DNA from: Myotis daubentonii
Taxonomy: Eukaryota; Chordata; Mammalia; Chiroptera; Vespertilionidae
DNA length: 64,000 nt
Direction of reading: 5' to 3'
Assembly: GCF_963259705.1 (NCBI RefSeq)
Contig: NC_081842.1
Coordinates: 66,724,787 to 66,788,786, forward strand
Of this stretch, positions 1-10,229 are shown in pieces (within the stretch, counting starts at the first letter, position 1; each line of letters starts with the position of its first letter). The translations under genes were made by a program, and so were the position numbers. A model generated the notes under the pieces. That model was not told the DNA's origin and did not search any database. It was given only the letters and a program-made list of their open reading frames with translations.

Positions 1-38
1 TGGCTTATCCTTTTTAATGGAAGTGCTTTGTTGCTTAG

Positions 39-333
39 AAAACAACAACTGGCCGCTGAGTATAACAGGAAGCACGTTCTCCAGCACTACTTTACAGAAT
101 GGCAGCATTGGCATCACCGGAAGCAAGTTCTCCGCCACCACTTTACAGAATGGCAGCATTGGCATCGTGCAGAGATCCTAAAGAAAGAGCTGGCTCTAAC
201 AAAGGAGGAAACAAGGAAGAAAATGGGTGAGCTGTTGAAGGCAGCATCACTAGGAAAACTCAGTGCAGCTGGGTCAGTAGGCACCAGTCTGCTCAAGAAG
301 GCAACAGCCACGGTGGAGGCACCTACAGGAGAG
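39..333 (+). CDS. CCDC191: CCDC191 exon: Sfi1-like repeats with a 17-residue tandem duplication
   Basis: The acceptor is the AG at 37-38 after a T-rich tract and the donor is GAG|GTACTT at 334. The first base completes a codon from the previous, unseen exon, and the exon ends on a codon boundary. Two successive 51-base units (67-117 and 118-168) encode near-identical 17-residue repeats ending FTEWQHWH. Each holds the L-x3-F-x2-W core of an Sfi1-like repeat. A charged helix follows (KKELALTKEETRKKM). Confidence 0.88.
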
Positions 334-534
334 GTACTTTGCTTTGCTTTTGCTTAGTCTTCCTGCTTATTAATCATTTGCATTTGATCTTTGCACTTGG
401 GTAGCTTGGGCTATGTTAGCCATTGTCAGGTTGCCTTGCCTAGGCTATCTAAAAGATGAGCTGCTGTAGTGCACAAAGGTTAACTTTCAATCGGTGTTCA
501 TTTTTTTGAACTGCATCCTCTTTTTATAATCACA
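334..534. other. Start of the intron after the first exon, no feature
   Basis: Intronic sequence between the donor at 334 and the first Helitron. I see no repeat signature or exon in it. Confidence 0.5.
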
Positions 535-729
535 CTAGAGGCCCGGTGCACAAAAATTTGTGCACTGGCAGGGGGTGGTGTCCCTCAGCCCCACTTGTGC
601 CCTCTCACAGTCTGGGACCCCTCGGGGGATAACGACCTGCTGGCTTAGGCCTGCTCCCGGGTGGCAGAGAGCAGGCCCAATCCCTAGGTGCCTGCCCTGC
701 AGCCCCTGGTTGGGCTCAGAGCAGGGCCG

Positions 730-1435
730 ATTGGGGAGTTGGGGCGCCACCCCCTGTCATGCACAGAGCAGGGCGGATCAGGAGGTTGCGATGCCACCCC
801 CAGTCACGCTCAGGGTAGGGCCGATTGGGGGGTTGGGGCACCGTCCCCTGTCACACTCAAGGCAGGGCCCATGGGGAGGTTGTGGTGCCACCCCCTGTCA
901 TGCACAGAGCAGGGCGGATCAGGGGGTTGGGGCGCCTTCCCCTGTGATACACAGAGCAGGGCAGATCGGGAGGTTGCGGTGCCACCCCCTGTCACGCTCA
1001 GGGCAGGGCTGATGGGCATGGGGTTGTGGCGCCACCCCCTGTCACACACAGAGCCGGCTGATCAGGGGGTTGGGGCGCTGCCCCCTGTCTTGCACAGAGC
1101 AGGGCCAATGGAGGGGAGGGGGTTTGGGGCGCCACCTCCTGTCACTCACAGAGCAGGACCAATCGGAGGGTTGGGGCACTGCCCCCTGTCACGCACAGAG
1201 CCAGTCGATCTGGGGGTTGGGGTGCTGCCCCCTGTCATGCACAGAGCCAGTGAATCTGGGGATTGGGGCGCTTCCCCCTGTCAGGAACAGAGCAGGGCCG
1301 ATGAGGGGGGAGGGGTTGGGGCGCCACCTCCTGTCACGCACAGAGTAGGGCCCATCAGGGGGTTGGGGTGCCGCCTCCTGTCACGCACAGAGCAGGGCTG
1401 ATCTGGGGGTTGCGGTGCTGCCCCCTGTCACGCTG
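730..1435. repeat. 47-bp minisatellite inside a Helitron
   Basis: Tandem units with core GCACAGAGCAGGGC and a conserved CACCCCCTGTCA block recur about every 47 bases, about 15 copies, GC-rich, with roughly 10-20% divergence between units. Confidence 0.85.
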
Positions 1436-1446
1436 CTTCAGGGGCC

Positions 1447-1650
1447 GGGAGGCCTTGCGGGTCCGCTGATCCCAGTGCTGGGAGGCCTCGCGTCTCCGCT
1501 CATCCCAGGGCCAAGAGGCCTCGTGGCTCCACTGATTCCAGTGCTGGGAGGCCTCGCGGCTCCGCTGATCTCAGTGCTGGGAGGCCTCGTGGCTCTGCTG
1601 ATCCTAGGGCCAGGAGGCGTCACGGCTCCGCTGATCCCGGGGCGGTGAGG
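1447..1650. repeat. 33-bp minisatellite inside a Helitron
   Basis: About six units with core GGGAGGCCTCGCGGCTCCGC. The same unit is expanded about five-fold in the related element at 56.8-57.9 kb. Confidence 0.8.
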
Positions 1651-1822
1651 CCTTGCTGCTCGTGGCTTCGGGGCTGTTTGGCTTTGCTCCACCACTTGGA
1701 GCCTACATATGCAAATTAACCACCATCTTTGTTGGCGGTTAATTTGCATATCGCCCTGATTAGCCAATGGGAAGCGTAGCGGAGGTACAGTTAATTACCC
1801 TTTTTGTTTTTATTAGATACGA

Positions 1823-2220
1823 CTAGAGGCCTGGTGCATGAAATTCCTGCACAGCGGGGAGACGGGGGAGGAGTCCCTCAGCCCGGCCTGCGCCCTCTCC
1901 AATCCCGGACCCCTAGAACATCCCTCTTGCAATCCAGGACCGCTGGCTCCTAACCGCTCACCTGCCTGCCTGCCTGATCACCCCTAACCATTCTGCCTAC
2001 ATGCCTGATCGCCCCTAACCGCCTTTGCCTGCCTGCCTGATAGACCCTAACTGCCTCTGCCTGCCTACCTGATCACCCCTAACCACTCTCCCCTGCTGGC
2101 CTGATAGCCCCTAACTGCCTCTGTCTTGGCCCCTACCACCGTGGCTTTGTCCAGAAGGACGTCCAGAAGATGTCTGGTCTATCCAGTCTAATTAGCATAT
2201 TACCCTTTTATTAGTATAGA
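1823..2220 (-). mobile_element. Helitron (HeliBat-type), abutting the previous one
   Basis: It starts with CTAGAGGCC at 1823, directly after the preceding element's terminal GA, and ends with the minus-strand 5' terminus (TATTAGTATAGA) at 2220, followed by T. The 3' hairpin region is GTGCATGAAATTCCTGCAC. The body is typical of short non-autonomous copies, with repeated CCTAACCGCC/CTGCCTG motifs. Confidence 0.85.
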
Positions 2221-2224
2221 TTTA

Positions 2225-2518
2225 AACTTTGATGTAGCTCAAGCTTAGGAGGGACATAATAGAGGGAATTTTTTTTAATTAAACTTTTAATTTTGAGATA
2301 ATTATCAAATTACATTCATTTGTAAGAAATAACACAGGGATAATCCTTTTCTCAGTTTCCCCCAATGGTAACATCTTGCAAAACTATATAGTACAACATT
2401 ACAATCAGCATATTGATATTGATTTAGTCAAGATATAGAATATTTCCATCACCATAAGGATCACTCACTGTTACCCTTGTATGGCCACACCCACTTCCCT
2501 CCCACCTCCACCCCTTTC
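2225..2518. repeat. Probable ancient LINE-type fragment
   Basis: The AT-rich stretch around 2270-2500 resembles an old L1 3' region by recall (motif TTTCCCCCAATGGTAACATC). Family and orientation are uncertain. Confidence 0.3.
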
Positions 2519-2685
2519 TTTTTTTTTTTTTTAAATTAAATCTTTATTGTTCAGATTATTACATTTGTTCCTCTTTTTCCCCCCCATAACTCCCCTCCTC
2601 CCAGTTCCTGCCCCACCTTCTGCCCTCACTCCCCACCCACCGTCCTCATCCATAGGTGCACGATTTTTGTCCAGTCTCTAGACTC
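2519..2685 (-). mobile_element. 5'-truncated HAL1/L1 3' end
   Basis: A poly-T run is followed by AAATTAAATCTTTATTGTTC and a sequence nearly identical to the 3' end of the full-length copies at 17360 and 28524. Similarity stops after about 165 bases, a 5'-truncated insertion in minus orientation. Confidence 0.75.
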
Positions 2686-2779
2686 CTTCAGGAACAGATA
2701 ATATAAAGCATTGTTTACAACTCTTGAATTCCTCTTATTTGATCATACATTTTCTTCCTAAATGAGCCTTGTGACTTAT

Positions 2780-4255
2780 AAGAGGGGAATGTTTATGTTT
2801 TTATTTTTCTAGTGAGAAAAAATCAGAGATATTAATTGTAGCAATTTGGTAGAAGAAAATGACAGATGAAAAAGAAAAATAGCCTATAATTTCATTATTT
2901 GGAGATAACCACCAGTAACATGTTGAAGTAGAGCCATCTAGTCTTTTCTCTATTCAGGTATATCCAAAGTTTGCTCTTCAGTATTTTATTTAGCTTTAAA
3001 TTTTTCTTCAGTCAAATAATTGAGAACATTAATCTGCCATAATACAGAAAAAGGAAGGCCATGTATTTTTCTTTTTAATAATAATATTTTTCTGCTTTTC
3101 TAAAAGATATCTTTTGCATTTTCATACTAAAACATGAGAATTTTTTTAAGTCAGTAAGTCTTCAAAACAGTAGTTCTCAACTGAGCATATACTGTAGAAT
3201 CAGACCACTAATGGAGAATCTCGGAGTGGAGCCCTTGTAGTTTTTTAAAGTTCCGCAGGTGAGCCTGATGAATATTCACCCACGAATGAAGGACTGCCAT
3301 TATGTGCCATCATATTGTAACGGCTGCATGATATTCTATCGTGAATTATAAGGTAGAATCTGTTTACTTCCTCCTCTGTTACTGGGCATTTAAGCTGTTT
3401 CCAGTTTGCCCAATTGCAAACAGAGCTTCAGTGAACATCCTTGTAGTTAAATCTTTGCACACGTCCACAATGCTTTACCTTGGATAATTACCTGACAATA
3501 GAATGCACATTTTAAAGACTCTTACCAAGTTGCCCTTCCAAAAAGGTTGTACCGTAGGAAGTGCCTCTTTTCTTTTCTGATAACATATTTTAACATATTT
3601 TTCATTTTTACCAAGTTAACAGGTAAAATGTTTTCATATTATTGCTTCAACATTTGCAAGTGGGTTTTTTTTTTCTGTTGTCGTTTTCAATCCTTTCTAA
3701 GGATATTTTTTTCCATTGGTTTTCAGACAGAGTGGAAGGGAAGGAAGAGGGGGAGGGAAACATCCATGTGAGAGAGACCTATGGATTGGTTGCCTCCCAC
3801 ATGCACCTCGACCAGGGCCAGGGATCAGTTGCAGAACTGAGGTACAAGGTATGTGCCCTTGACCAGGAATCGAACCCAAGACCCCCTGGTGCGTAGGCCA
3901 AAGCTCTAACCATTGAGCACCAGCCAGGGCTGTGGATTTTTAATTACTACTGAGGTTAAACATTTGTTACATTTCCCATTTACATATATATGTAGTACAT
4001 GAAAATATATATAGTAAGATAGATACATAGTGACTTGTCTTCATGCCTTTTTTCTACTTGATTATCTTTTCCTTATTTATAGGAGCTCTTTATATTTTTA
4101 AGACCATTGATGCTTTTATTATTATGTTTTGCAATTTTTTTGCATTCTGTCATTTGTCTTTTTGGTTTATTTATAGTGTTTTGTGCTATACACAGTTAAA
4201 TTTTTATAAAGGCAATCCTACCAGTTTTTTTCTTTCATAATTGCACTTGTATTTG
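2780..4255. repeat. Ancient L1 (L1ME-like) remnant split by a SINE
   Basis: Segments at about 2880-3130, 3300-3550 and 3935-4255 resemble old L1 3' sequence by recall (for example CCAAAAAGGTTGTACC near 3538). The Ves SINE at about 3700-3931 interrupts it. Confidence 0.35.
3700..3931 (-). mobile_element. Ves-type tRNA-derived SINE
   Basis: In minus orientation, the tRNA-like head ends at AGCCAGGGCT (about 3922-3931), with a B-box-like GAATCGAACCC. The body CATGTGAGAGAGAC and the TTTTTTTCCATTGG tail are at the left. Confidence 0.75.
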
Positions 4256-4922
4256 AAAAGCCTTTCAAAGGAGGTGCTCTACCTGCTCACCTCCACCCCA
4301 GACCCCTCCATCCCTCCACATAATGCTGTTAAGTACTTAACTCAGATGTGTGAAATTGAAGTGGGCACTAGAGGGTCCCCAACCTTGTTTTTTACCCTGA
4401 CTCCTGCTAGTAAGTAGTTAGTTTTCATTTAAGCTTAGTCTCTCAGCAAAGGGGATCATGAGGATGCTTATTGTGCCTTATGTAACATCCTGGTCTCTTC
4501 CCCTAGGCAGTTTACCTACCTTTATGTCTGTCAAAGGATTTTGTTTCCATTGAGACCCAGGAGAGTCTTCTATCTTGGGAAATAGCTGTGTGGAACCTTT
4601 TACCTTACAGAGTTCCACTGTTACCTTTCAATGAAAAAAAGGAAGTCAGCAGAAAGTTTTTTTTTTTCCTGTGTAAAGCAGAAAAATTACTAAAATACTT
4701 ACATAATTTAGACTCAAGTAAAAGGGTCTCCAAATATCTGAAATCAAAATCAAAATAATTTATCAATATATCTGAAATCAAAATCAAAATAATTTATCAA
4801 TAATTTATCTAGGTTGCAAAAAAATTGAGCAAAAGTTAGAGAAAATGAAGGGCTATAATAGACTCTGTAAATTACTAGATAAACTCTAATCTTTTCCAGA
4901 GTGTAAAGTATAACATGGACAA
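4256..4922. other. Intronic DNA with a small tandem duplication
   Basis: No coding signal. A 34-35-base unit with core CTGAAATCAAAATCAAAATA is duplicated in tandem at about 4734-4801. Confidence 0.55.
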
Positions 4923-5383
4923 TCTATACTAATAAAAGGATAATATGCTAATTAGACTGGATAGATGGGACGTCTTCTGGCCATCCTTCTGGACAAAGCC
5001 ACGGCGGCAGAGGCTGAGGCAGAGGCAGTTAGGGGCGATCAGGCAGGCAGGCAGAGTGGTTAGGGGCAATCGGGCTGGCTAAGGAGCAGTTAGGGGCACC
5101 AGGCAGACAGGCAGAGGTGGTTAGGGGCGATCAGGCAGGCAGAGAGGTTAGGGGTAATCAGGCAGGCAGAGTAGGTAAGGGCAATCAGGCAGGCAGAGTG
5201 GTTAGGAGTGATCAAGCAGGCAGACAGGTGAGTGGTTAGGAGCCAGTGGTCCCGTATTGCAAGAGGGATGTCCAACTGCCGGCAGTCAGACATCCCCCAA
5301 GGGGTCCTGGATTGGAGAGGGTGCAGTCCAGGCTGAGGGACGCCCCTCCCTCTGTGCATGAATTTTGTGTACCAGGTCTCTAG
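4923..5383 (+). mobile_element. Helitron (HeliBat-type)
   Basis: 5' TCTATACTAATAAAAGG follows A at 4922. The 3' end GGTCTCTAG at 5383 is followed by T, after a decayed terminal hairpin. The body carries GGCAGGCAGAG/GTTAGGGGCAATCA tandem motifs. Confidence 0.87.
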
Positions 5384-6319
5384 TGAAAATATAAAATCTT
5401 TAGTTAGATGCGCATTAATTATACAATCATATGAACTCATGTACTATAAACACATATATTATACCTTGAAATTTTTCAGAATTATCCGTTAGCTAATAGG
5501 TGATTTTCTCTGATTAAGCCAGATTGTTCAGTTCTGTTCTATTAAGTACAATCTGTACCAGTAAGCTTTTCTCTCTTTCTCTAATTTCACCTTAAAGAGT
5601 TATATGATCCAAAAGAAATTTTGTTGCTGTACTCAAGGCTTTTACAGCCTTGCTGGGTTAATAATATGTCATTACCACAAAGTTTAAAAGGGCCTAAAAC
5701 ATGTACCCCGCTTGATGCTAAATTACTTAAGCAGGTGTTCTCATGAATAAATGTCCACTGACATTTCTGAAATAGAAGGTCATTTTTAAAAGTATTTAAC
5801 ATGTCAGAGTTTTCACATACCACATCTTTCACTTCAGCTGAATATAAAGAAAATATTTCCATCATCATGAAAAATATCTTTGAGTAGCCAAGTATGGCAC
5901 CCTGTTAGCACTAGAGGTTTCTAAGATATGTAAGATAGTTCACAGTATTTTTATCCTTATACCACTGCAGATGGTAAAATCAAAAACTGGTTAGAAATTA
6001 GACCATGGCATCAAACCATTCTAGAAAAGACATTTTTAACTATGACATTATTTTGGCTAGGATAAATTTTTCTGATTAAAACTTCTGTTTTCTTTCCTTC
6101 TGTATAGAACTTGTAATTGTGATACCTCAGTCTGTTAAATGAGATATAAATGATCAAGCTTTGATAACCATTAAGCCATGTGCTAATACAAAATATTATT
6201 AGGTAACATTATTCTTATGTAACACAGATATTTGTCCATTGATCCTGGGTGTGCCAATATTTCCCACAAATAGATTGTTTTAGAATAACTAGGACTCTAA
6301 ACTTTAATCCAGGCCTTAA
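5384..6319. other. Intronic DNA, no recognised feature
   Basis: AT-rich sequence without a clear exon or repeat terminus. The open frame at 5587-5868 on the minus strand shows no recognisable protein. Confidence 0.4.
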
Positions 6320-6488
6320 TCCTAATATATAAAAACCCTGGGTCTATCACATCCACAATGACTAGGAGGATCGACCAACTGGAAGCACTGACTGCTATGG
6401 CTGCAGGCACAGTGACCCAACACTCACTGCTGAGGGGACCGTGAATCAGGCCCAGAGAGAGGCCTGAAGAGAGAAGCAGGGTCTAATC

Positions 6489-6705
6489 CAGGGGTGGGCA
6501 AAATTTTTGACTCGAGTTCCACAATGGGTTCTTAAACTGGACCGGAGGGCTGGAACAAAAGCATGGATGGAGTGTTTGTGTGAACTAATATAAATTCAAA
6601 GTAAACATCATTACATAAAAGGGTACAGTCTTTTTTTTCAATAGTTTTATTCATTTCAAACGGGCCGATTAATTCGGCCCGTGGGCCGTAGTTTGCCCAT
6701 GGCTG
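6489..6705 (+). mobile_element. Non-autonomous hAT element
   Basis: Terminal repeats CAGGGGTGGGCAAA and TTTGCCCATGGCTG. A perfect 8-bp target duplication GTCTAATC lies at 6481-6488 and 6706-6713. Same family as 15227-15461 and 37293-37506. Confidence 0.9.
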
Positions 6706-6899
6706 GTCTAATCCGTAGCCTCTGTGGCAGCTGTTGATCAGCACTTGCCTCTCTCCTTAGCTCTGGGCCTGGTCAGCAGCTGTGCCTCCATTTCTCTCCA
6801 GGCCTCCACCAGGGCTGCTGATCAGCCCCGCCTTTTTTATCAGGCCCCGCTGATAGGCCCAGAGACGCTGACTGGCATAGAAACTGACCAATCAGAACC

Positions 6900-7560
6900 A
6901 AATTGGCTGGCAGAGGAGGGCAGTTGGGGGCAAGATCAGGATGGCAGGGGAGGGAAGTTGGGGGCAAGATCAGGCCAGCAGGGGAGGGCAGTTGGGGGCA
7001 ACCATGCCGCAGGGGAGCACAGTTGGGGGTGGGGGTCAGGCCTGCAGGGGAGGGCAGTTGGGGGCAAGATCAGGCCAGCAGGGGAGGGTAGTTAGGGGTG
7101 ATCAGTTAGGCAGAGGCAGTTAGGGGCGATCAGGCTGGCAGGAGAGGGCAGTTGGGGGCGAGATCAGGCTGGCAGAGGAGGGCAGTTGGGGGCGAGATCA
7201 GGATGGCAGGGGAGGGAAGTTGGGGGCAAGATCAGGCCAGCAGGGGAGGGCAGTTGGGGGCAACCATGCCGCAGGGGAGCACAGTTGGGGGTGGGGGTCA
7301 AGCCTGCAGGGAAGGTCAGTTGGGGGCAAGATCAGGCCAGCAGGGGAGGTTAATTGGGGGTGAGATCAGGCTGGCAGGGGAGGGCAGTTGGGGGCAAGAT
7401 CAGGCTGGCAGGGGAGGGCAGTTGGGGGCGAGATCAGGCTGGCAGGGGAGGGCACTTAGGGGTGAGATCAGGTTGGCAGGAGAGGGCAATTGGGGACGAC
7501 CAGGCTGGCAGGCGAGGGCAGTTGAGGGCGATCAGGCCGGCAGGGGAGCAGTTAGATGTT
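6900..7560. repeat. 33-34-bp minisatellite in a Helitron
   Basis: Units of the type GGCAGGGGAGGGCAGTTGGG separated by CAAGATCAGG. The long open frames here are artefacts of a unit length close to a multiple of three. Confidence 0.85.
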
Positions 7561-7909
7561 AATCAGGCCGGCAGGGGAGCAGTTAGAGGGTTATCAGCCT
7601 GGCAGGCAGAAGTAGTTAGGGGCAATCAGGCAGGCAGGCAGGTGAGTGGTTAGGAGCCAGCAATCCCGGATTGTGAGAGGGATGTCCAACTGCCGGTTTA
7701 GGCCCGATCCCACAGGCAGTTGGACATCCCCTGAGGGGGTCCCAGATTGGAGAGGGTACAGGCTGGGCTGAGGGACACCTCCCCCAGTGCACAAATTTCG
7801 TGCACTGGGCCTCTAGTCTGAAAACAAATACCCTGTGATTAATTTACTAGTGGCAAGAGAAGCAATGAAATAACTATTATTAAAGAGCTATTTTAATAAG
7901 TATTATTGA

Positions 7910-8175
7910 CTAGAGTGGGGTCTGGCCAGCCCACCCCGATGGGGCCGATCGGGCCGGACCAGTGGGGGAGGGGATGAGGGAGGTTGGCCGGCCAGTCCCG
8001 ATTGGGGTTTGGGGGGCTGATAGGGGGCCAGGCCAGCCAGGGGGAGGGGCCACAAGATGTTGGGGGGGCCGATTGGGGCCCCGGTTGGGCCGGTTGGCCA
8101 CTGCAGTGCACATCATAGCAACCGGTCATTCCAGTCATTCCATCGTTCTGGTTGCTGGGCTTTTGTATATACAGA
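7910..8175 (-). mobile_element. Short Helitron of a different subfamily
   Basis: CTAG at 7910 is preceded by A, and the minus-strand 5' terminus (TTTGTATATACAGA) ends at 8175, followed by T. The 5' region resembles other copies (AACGATGGAATGACTGGAAT on the minus strand). The usual GTGCAC hairpin near the 3' end is absent, replaced by GC-rich self-complementary sequence at about 7930-7965. Confidence 0.65.
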
Positions 8176-8681
8176 TTTATAAAGGTATTCTTTAGTTTTC
8201 AAATATTCTTGAGAAAAACTATATCCTTTGCCACAGAATTTTCAATTTTCTGCAAAATTCAGTTACTTCATGCAGATTAAAATTCTTGTGATATATATCT
8301 GGAGTAATCTTGTCTAATTTACAAATGAACTATCCAAATTAGACATCTATGAGAGCACACTTTTCTGATTACAAATGTTCTGGCCCATGTCAGTGGTTTG
8401 TACAGCTGTAGCTAGTCTCTCCCTCCCTCCCCCACCCAACCCCCCCCCCCACACACACACACACACAGTTTTCCTGGCCAGCAGCATTGCACATTCTAAG
8501 AGTGGCTCCCAGGGTGAAGACTGACGGCCTGTGAGATAGCCAGGCCAGCCGCACAGGACCTCTGACTGGGGTGCGGGGTGGTTGTGCCATTGAACAGAAC
8601 GATGCTAACTGGCTGAAGTTGGATCTCAGCAGCACAGTCCTTCAAACAGCTTTGCTCTGTAACCTTTTTCTTCTCTCTCAG
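8176..8681. other. Intronic DNA with a short CA microsatellite
   Basis: A run of C (about 8440-8450) is followed by about ten CA units ending near 8466. The rest is featureless up to the splice acceptor at 8681. Confidence 0.5.
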
Positions 8682-9139
8682 GTGACTGCCGGGCCCCTTT
8701 TGTGGGAAAAGCCTCCCTCAGAGAGGAGTGATTGCATGCCTAGCCCCCACCTAGGAAGACCAACAAAGGGCACCTTGCAAGTTCCCCTCCAGAATGTCCC
8801 TCTGAACACCTCTGACAATAAGCCGCACAAGACCTTGGATGTTGAGGCCTCCCAGCAGCCTGATAGCAACGAGAAGCTCAGAACCACCAGCCAGAAAGCA
8901 AAGCCCATTTGCATGGGCCATTTCCACAATCGCCATGTCTTCCAGCAGCAGCTGATTGAGAAGCAAAAGAAGAAACTTCAGGAACAGCACAAAACAATTC
9001 TGGAGCTGAAGGAAAGCCAGAGGCTGGCACAGGCTCGGTGGGCAGCAGAGCGCGATGCAGCCCTCATGGACACACACAGCCGCCTGCTGTCAAACCCCAG
9101 AGATGAAGAACCTGAAAGAACCTGCCAGGTGCTTTCAAA
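8682..9139 (+). CDS. CCDC191: CCDC191 exon: linker and coiled coil
   Basis: The acceptor is TTCTTCTCTCTCAG|G and the donor is TTCAAA|GTATGTC, the strong GTATGT form. This donor is preferred over GTGCTT at 9129 because ending with AA lets the next exon supply T, reading S-N-S-P-V-A. The frame ending at 9128 would not join the next exon in phase. It encodes a polar linker, then a coiled coil (QQQLIEKQKKKLQEQHKTIL) with regular leucines and acidic/basic residues. Confidence 0.87.
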
Positions 9140-9344
9140 GTATGTCTATTGCATCAGAACACTCTGGACTCATTATTTGGAATTTTCCACTTTGTGGTAG
9201 ACGGGCTCCTGCACTCTACCTGGCTTCCAGGCTCCGTGATCTCTGCTTTCCTTTTTTGTGCCCTCTCAGATCAAATAGGCCCATGCATTGTGATGGGTAC
9301 ATGGCAGATATAAATAGCTCTTTAAGGCAAGCAACTGCCTAGAG

Positions 9345-9579
9345 CAGTGATGGCGAACCTATGACACGCGTGTCAGAGGTGACACGCGAACTCATTTTTT
9401 TGGTTGATTTTTCTTTGTTAAATGGCATTTAAATATATAAAATAAATATCAAAAATAGAAGTCTTTGTTTTACTATGGTTGCAAATATCAAAAAATTTCT
9501 ATATGTGACACGGCACCAGAGTTAAGTTAGGGTTTTTCAAAATGCTGACACGCCAAGCTCAAAAGGCTCGCCATCACTG
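9345..9579 (+). mobile_element. SPIN-type non-autonomous hAT element
   Basis: Terminal repeats CAGTGATGGCGAACCT and the matching GGCTCGCCATCACTG, with internal TGACACGCGTGTC-like motif and TGACACG repeated near the other end. The 8-bp target duplication is GCCTAGAG / GCCTAGGA, fitting hAT preference for a central CTAG. SPIN (Space Invaders) elements are known in bats and several unrelated tetrapods. Confidence 0.9.
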
Positions 9580-9587
9580 GCCTAGGA

Positions 9588-10116
9588 GTTCTTTTTACCA
9601 ATAAAAGAGAAAAATACCTACTTGCTTTAACTTGACTTAATGGGTTTCTGATCATATTAAGTGCTGAGAAGTCAGGTCAGACAATATCTGGTCCAAATGG
9701 AGCAGTCCCTCAGAATGGTCAATTATCTAGCTTAAATTTGTAGTTGTTTTGGATAAAAGTAAACATTTTTGAGCCTGAAATAAGAGTCCAAATTTCTTAA
9801 AAGCCATTTAGGATGGTTTCAGAGGTGCTTGAGATATACTCAATATGTGTGACAGATGGTAGGATAAGTGGGTGACACTATTGATTTGAAGTACTGGGGT
9901 GAGAGTGGGAGTGCTTCACACACTGGAGGTGCAGGCCAGTCATTCAACCTTTCCATGCCTTATTACACCAATTTATCCAGTGGGTGTAATAATGCGTGGT
10001 TATCTCAGAGAGAAAGGATTACAGTTTTCAAAATTCTTTGAGTTCCTCAGGTGCAAGGGCTTTGAACAACGCTGGTTATTGGTCTGAATTCTTTTTTTTT
10101 TTTTTTCCTTCTCCAG
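9588..10116. other. Intronic DNA, no recognised feature
   Basis: Ends in a long T-rich polypyrimidine tract (10091-10114) that serves the next acceptor. Confidence 0.5.
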
Positions 10117-10229
10117 TTCTCCTGTTGCTTCCCCTGGAACTGAAGGTAGTAGAAGCAACTCCCAAAATTATCTTTCTGGACCCAGAAGGAACCCAAGGAA
10201 GCTGATATCACCCCATCCCATACTTAAAG
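10117..10229 (+). CDS. CCDC191: CCDC191 exon with a GC donor
   Basis: The acceptor TTTTTTCCTTCTCCAG|T is strong. Adding AA from the previous exon gives NSPVASPGTEG and further on LISPHPILK. The exon must end after AAAG at 10229 so that G joins CC of the next exon to form alanine before MEERAAQR. The intron then begins GCAGGG. GT dinucleotides further on (10244, 10255, 10258, 10261) all give the wrong phase. The peptide matches my recollection of the human protein. Confidence 0.82.

Larger units (their letters stand above)
535..1822 (-). mobile_element. Helitron (HeliBat-type, non-autonomous) with two minisatellites
   Basis: On the minus strand it runs from TC at 1822-1821 to CTAG at 538-535, next to a terminal hairpin of 9-base arms (546-565) and the usual GGCCC spacer. 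The flanking base at 534 is A, as expected for A|T insertion. Reading 5' to 3' on the minus strand it has the ATTTGCATA-type 5' region, about six copies of a 33-base unit (about 1447-1650), then about fifteen copies of a 47-base unit (about 730-1435). There is no Rep/helicase coding; long open frames here are products of the minisatellites. The same family recurs at 56503-58337. Confidence 0.85.
6320..7816 (+). mobile_element. Helitron with minisatellite, split by a nested hAT
   Basis: 5' TCCTAATATATAAAAACC follows A at 6319. The 3' end has a hairpin (about 7789-7807) and GGGCCTCTAG ending at 7816, followed by T. A hAT element sits at 6489-6705. The interior has a 33-34-base array (about 6900-7560), and a block of roughly 160 bases is repeated about 260 bases further on (about 6930-7090 and 7190-7350). 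A second hairpin lies at 7681-7729. Confidence 0.83.

Noticed and set aside
560..1401. Long open frames of up to 237 residues on both strands
   Set aside because: They are translations of the 47-bp minisatellite; several frames are open at once and composition is repeat-driven.
730..1435. Regularly spaced repeats as a possible CRISPR array
   Set aside because: Units are directly tandem without unique spacers, inside a mammalian Helitron.
6903..7653. Glycine-rich open frames (up to 136 residues)
   Set aside because: Artefacts of the 33-34-bp Helitron minisatellite.
9129..9134. GTGCTT as donor of the 8682 exon
   Set aside because: It leaves phase 0, which does not join the 10117 exon; GTATGT at 9140 does.
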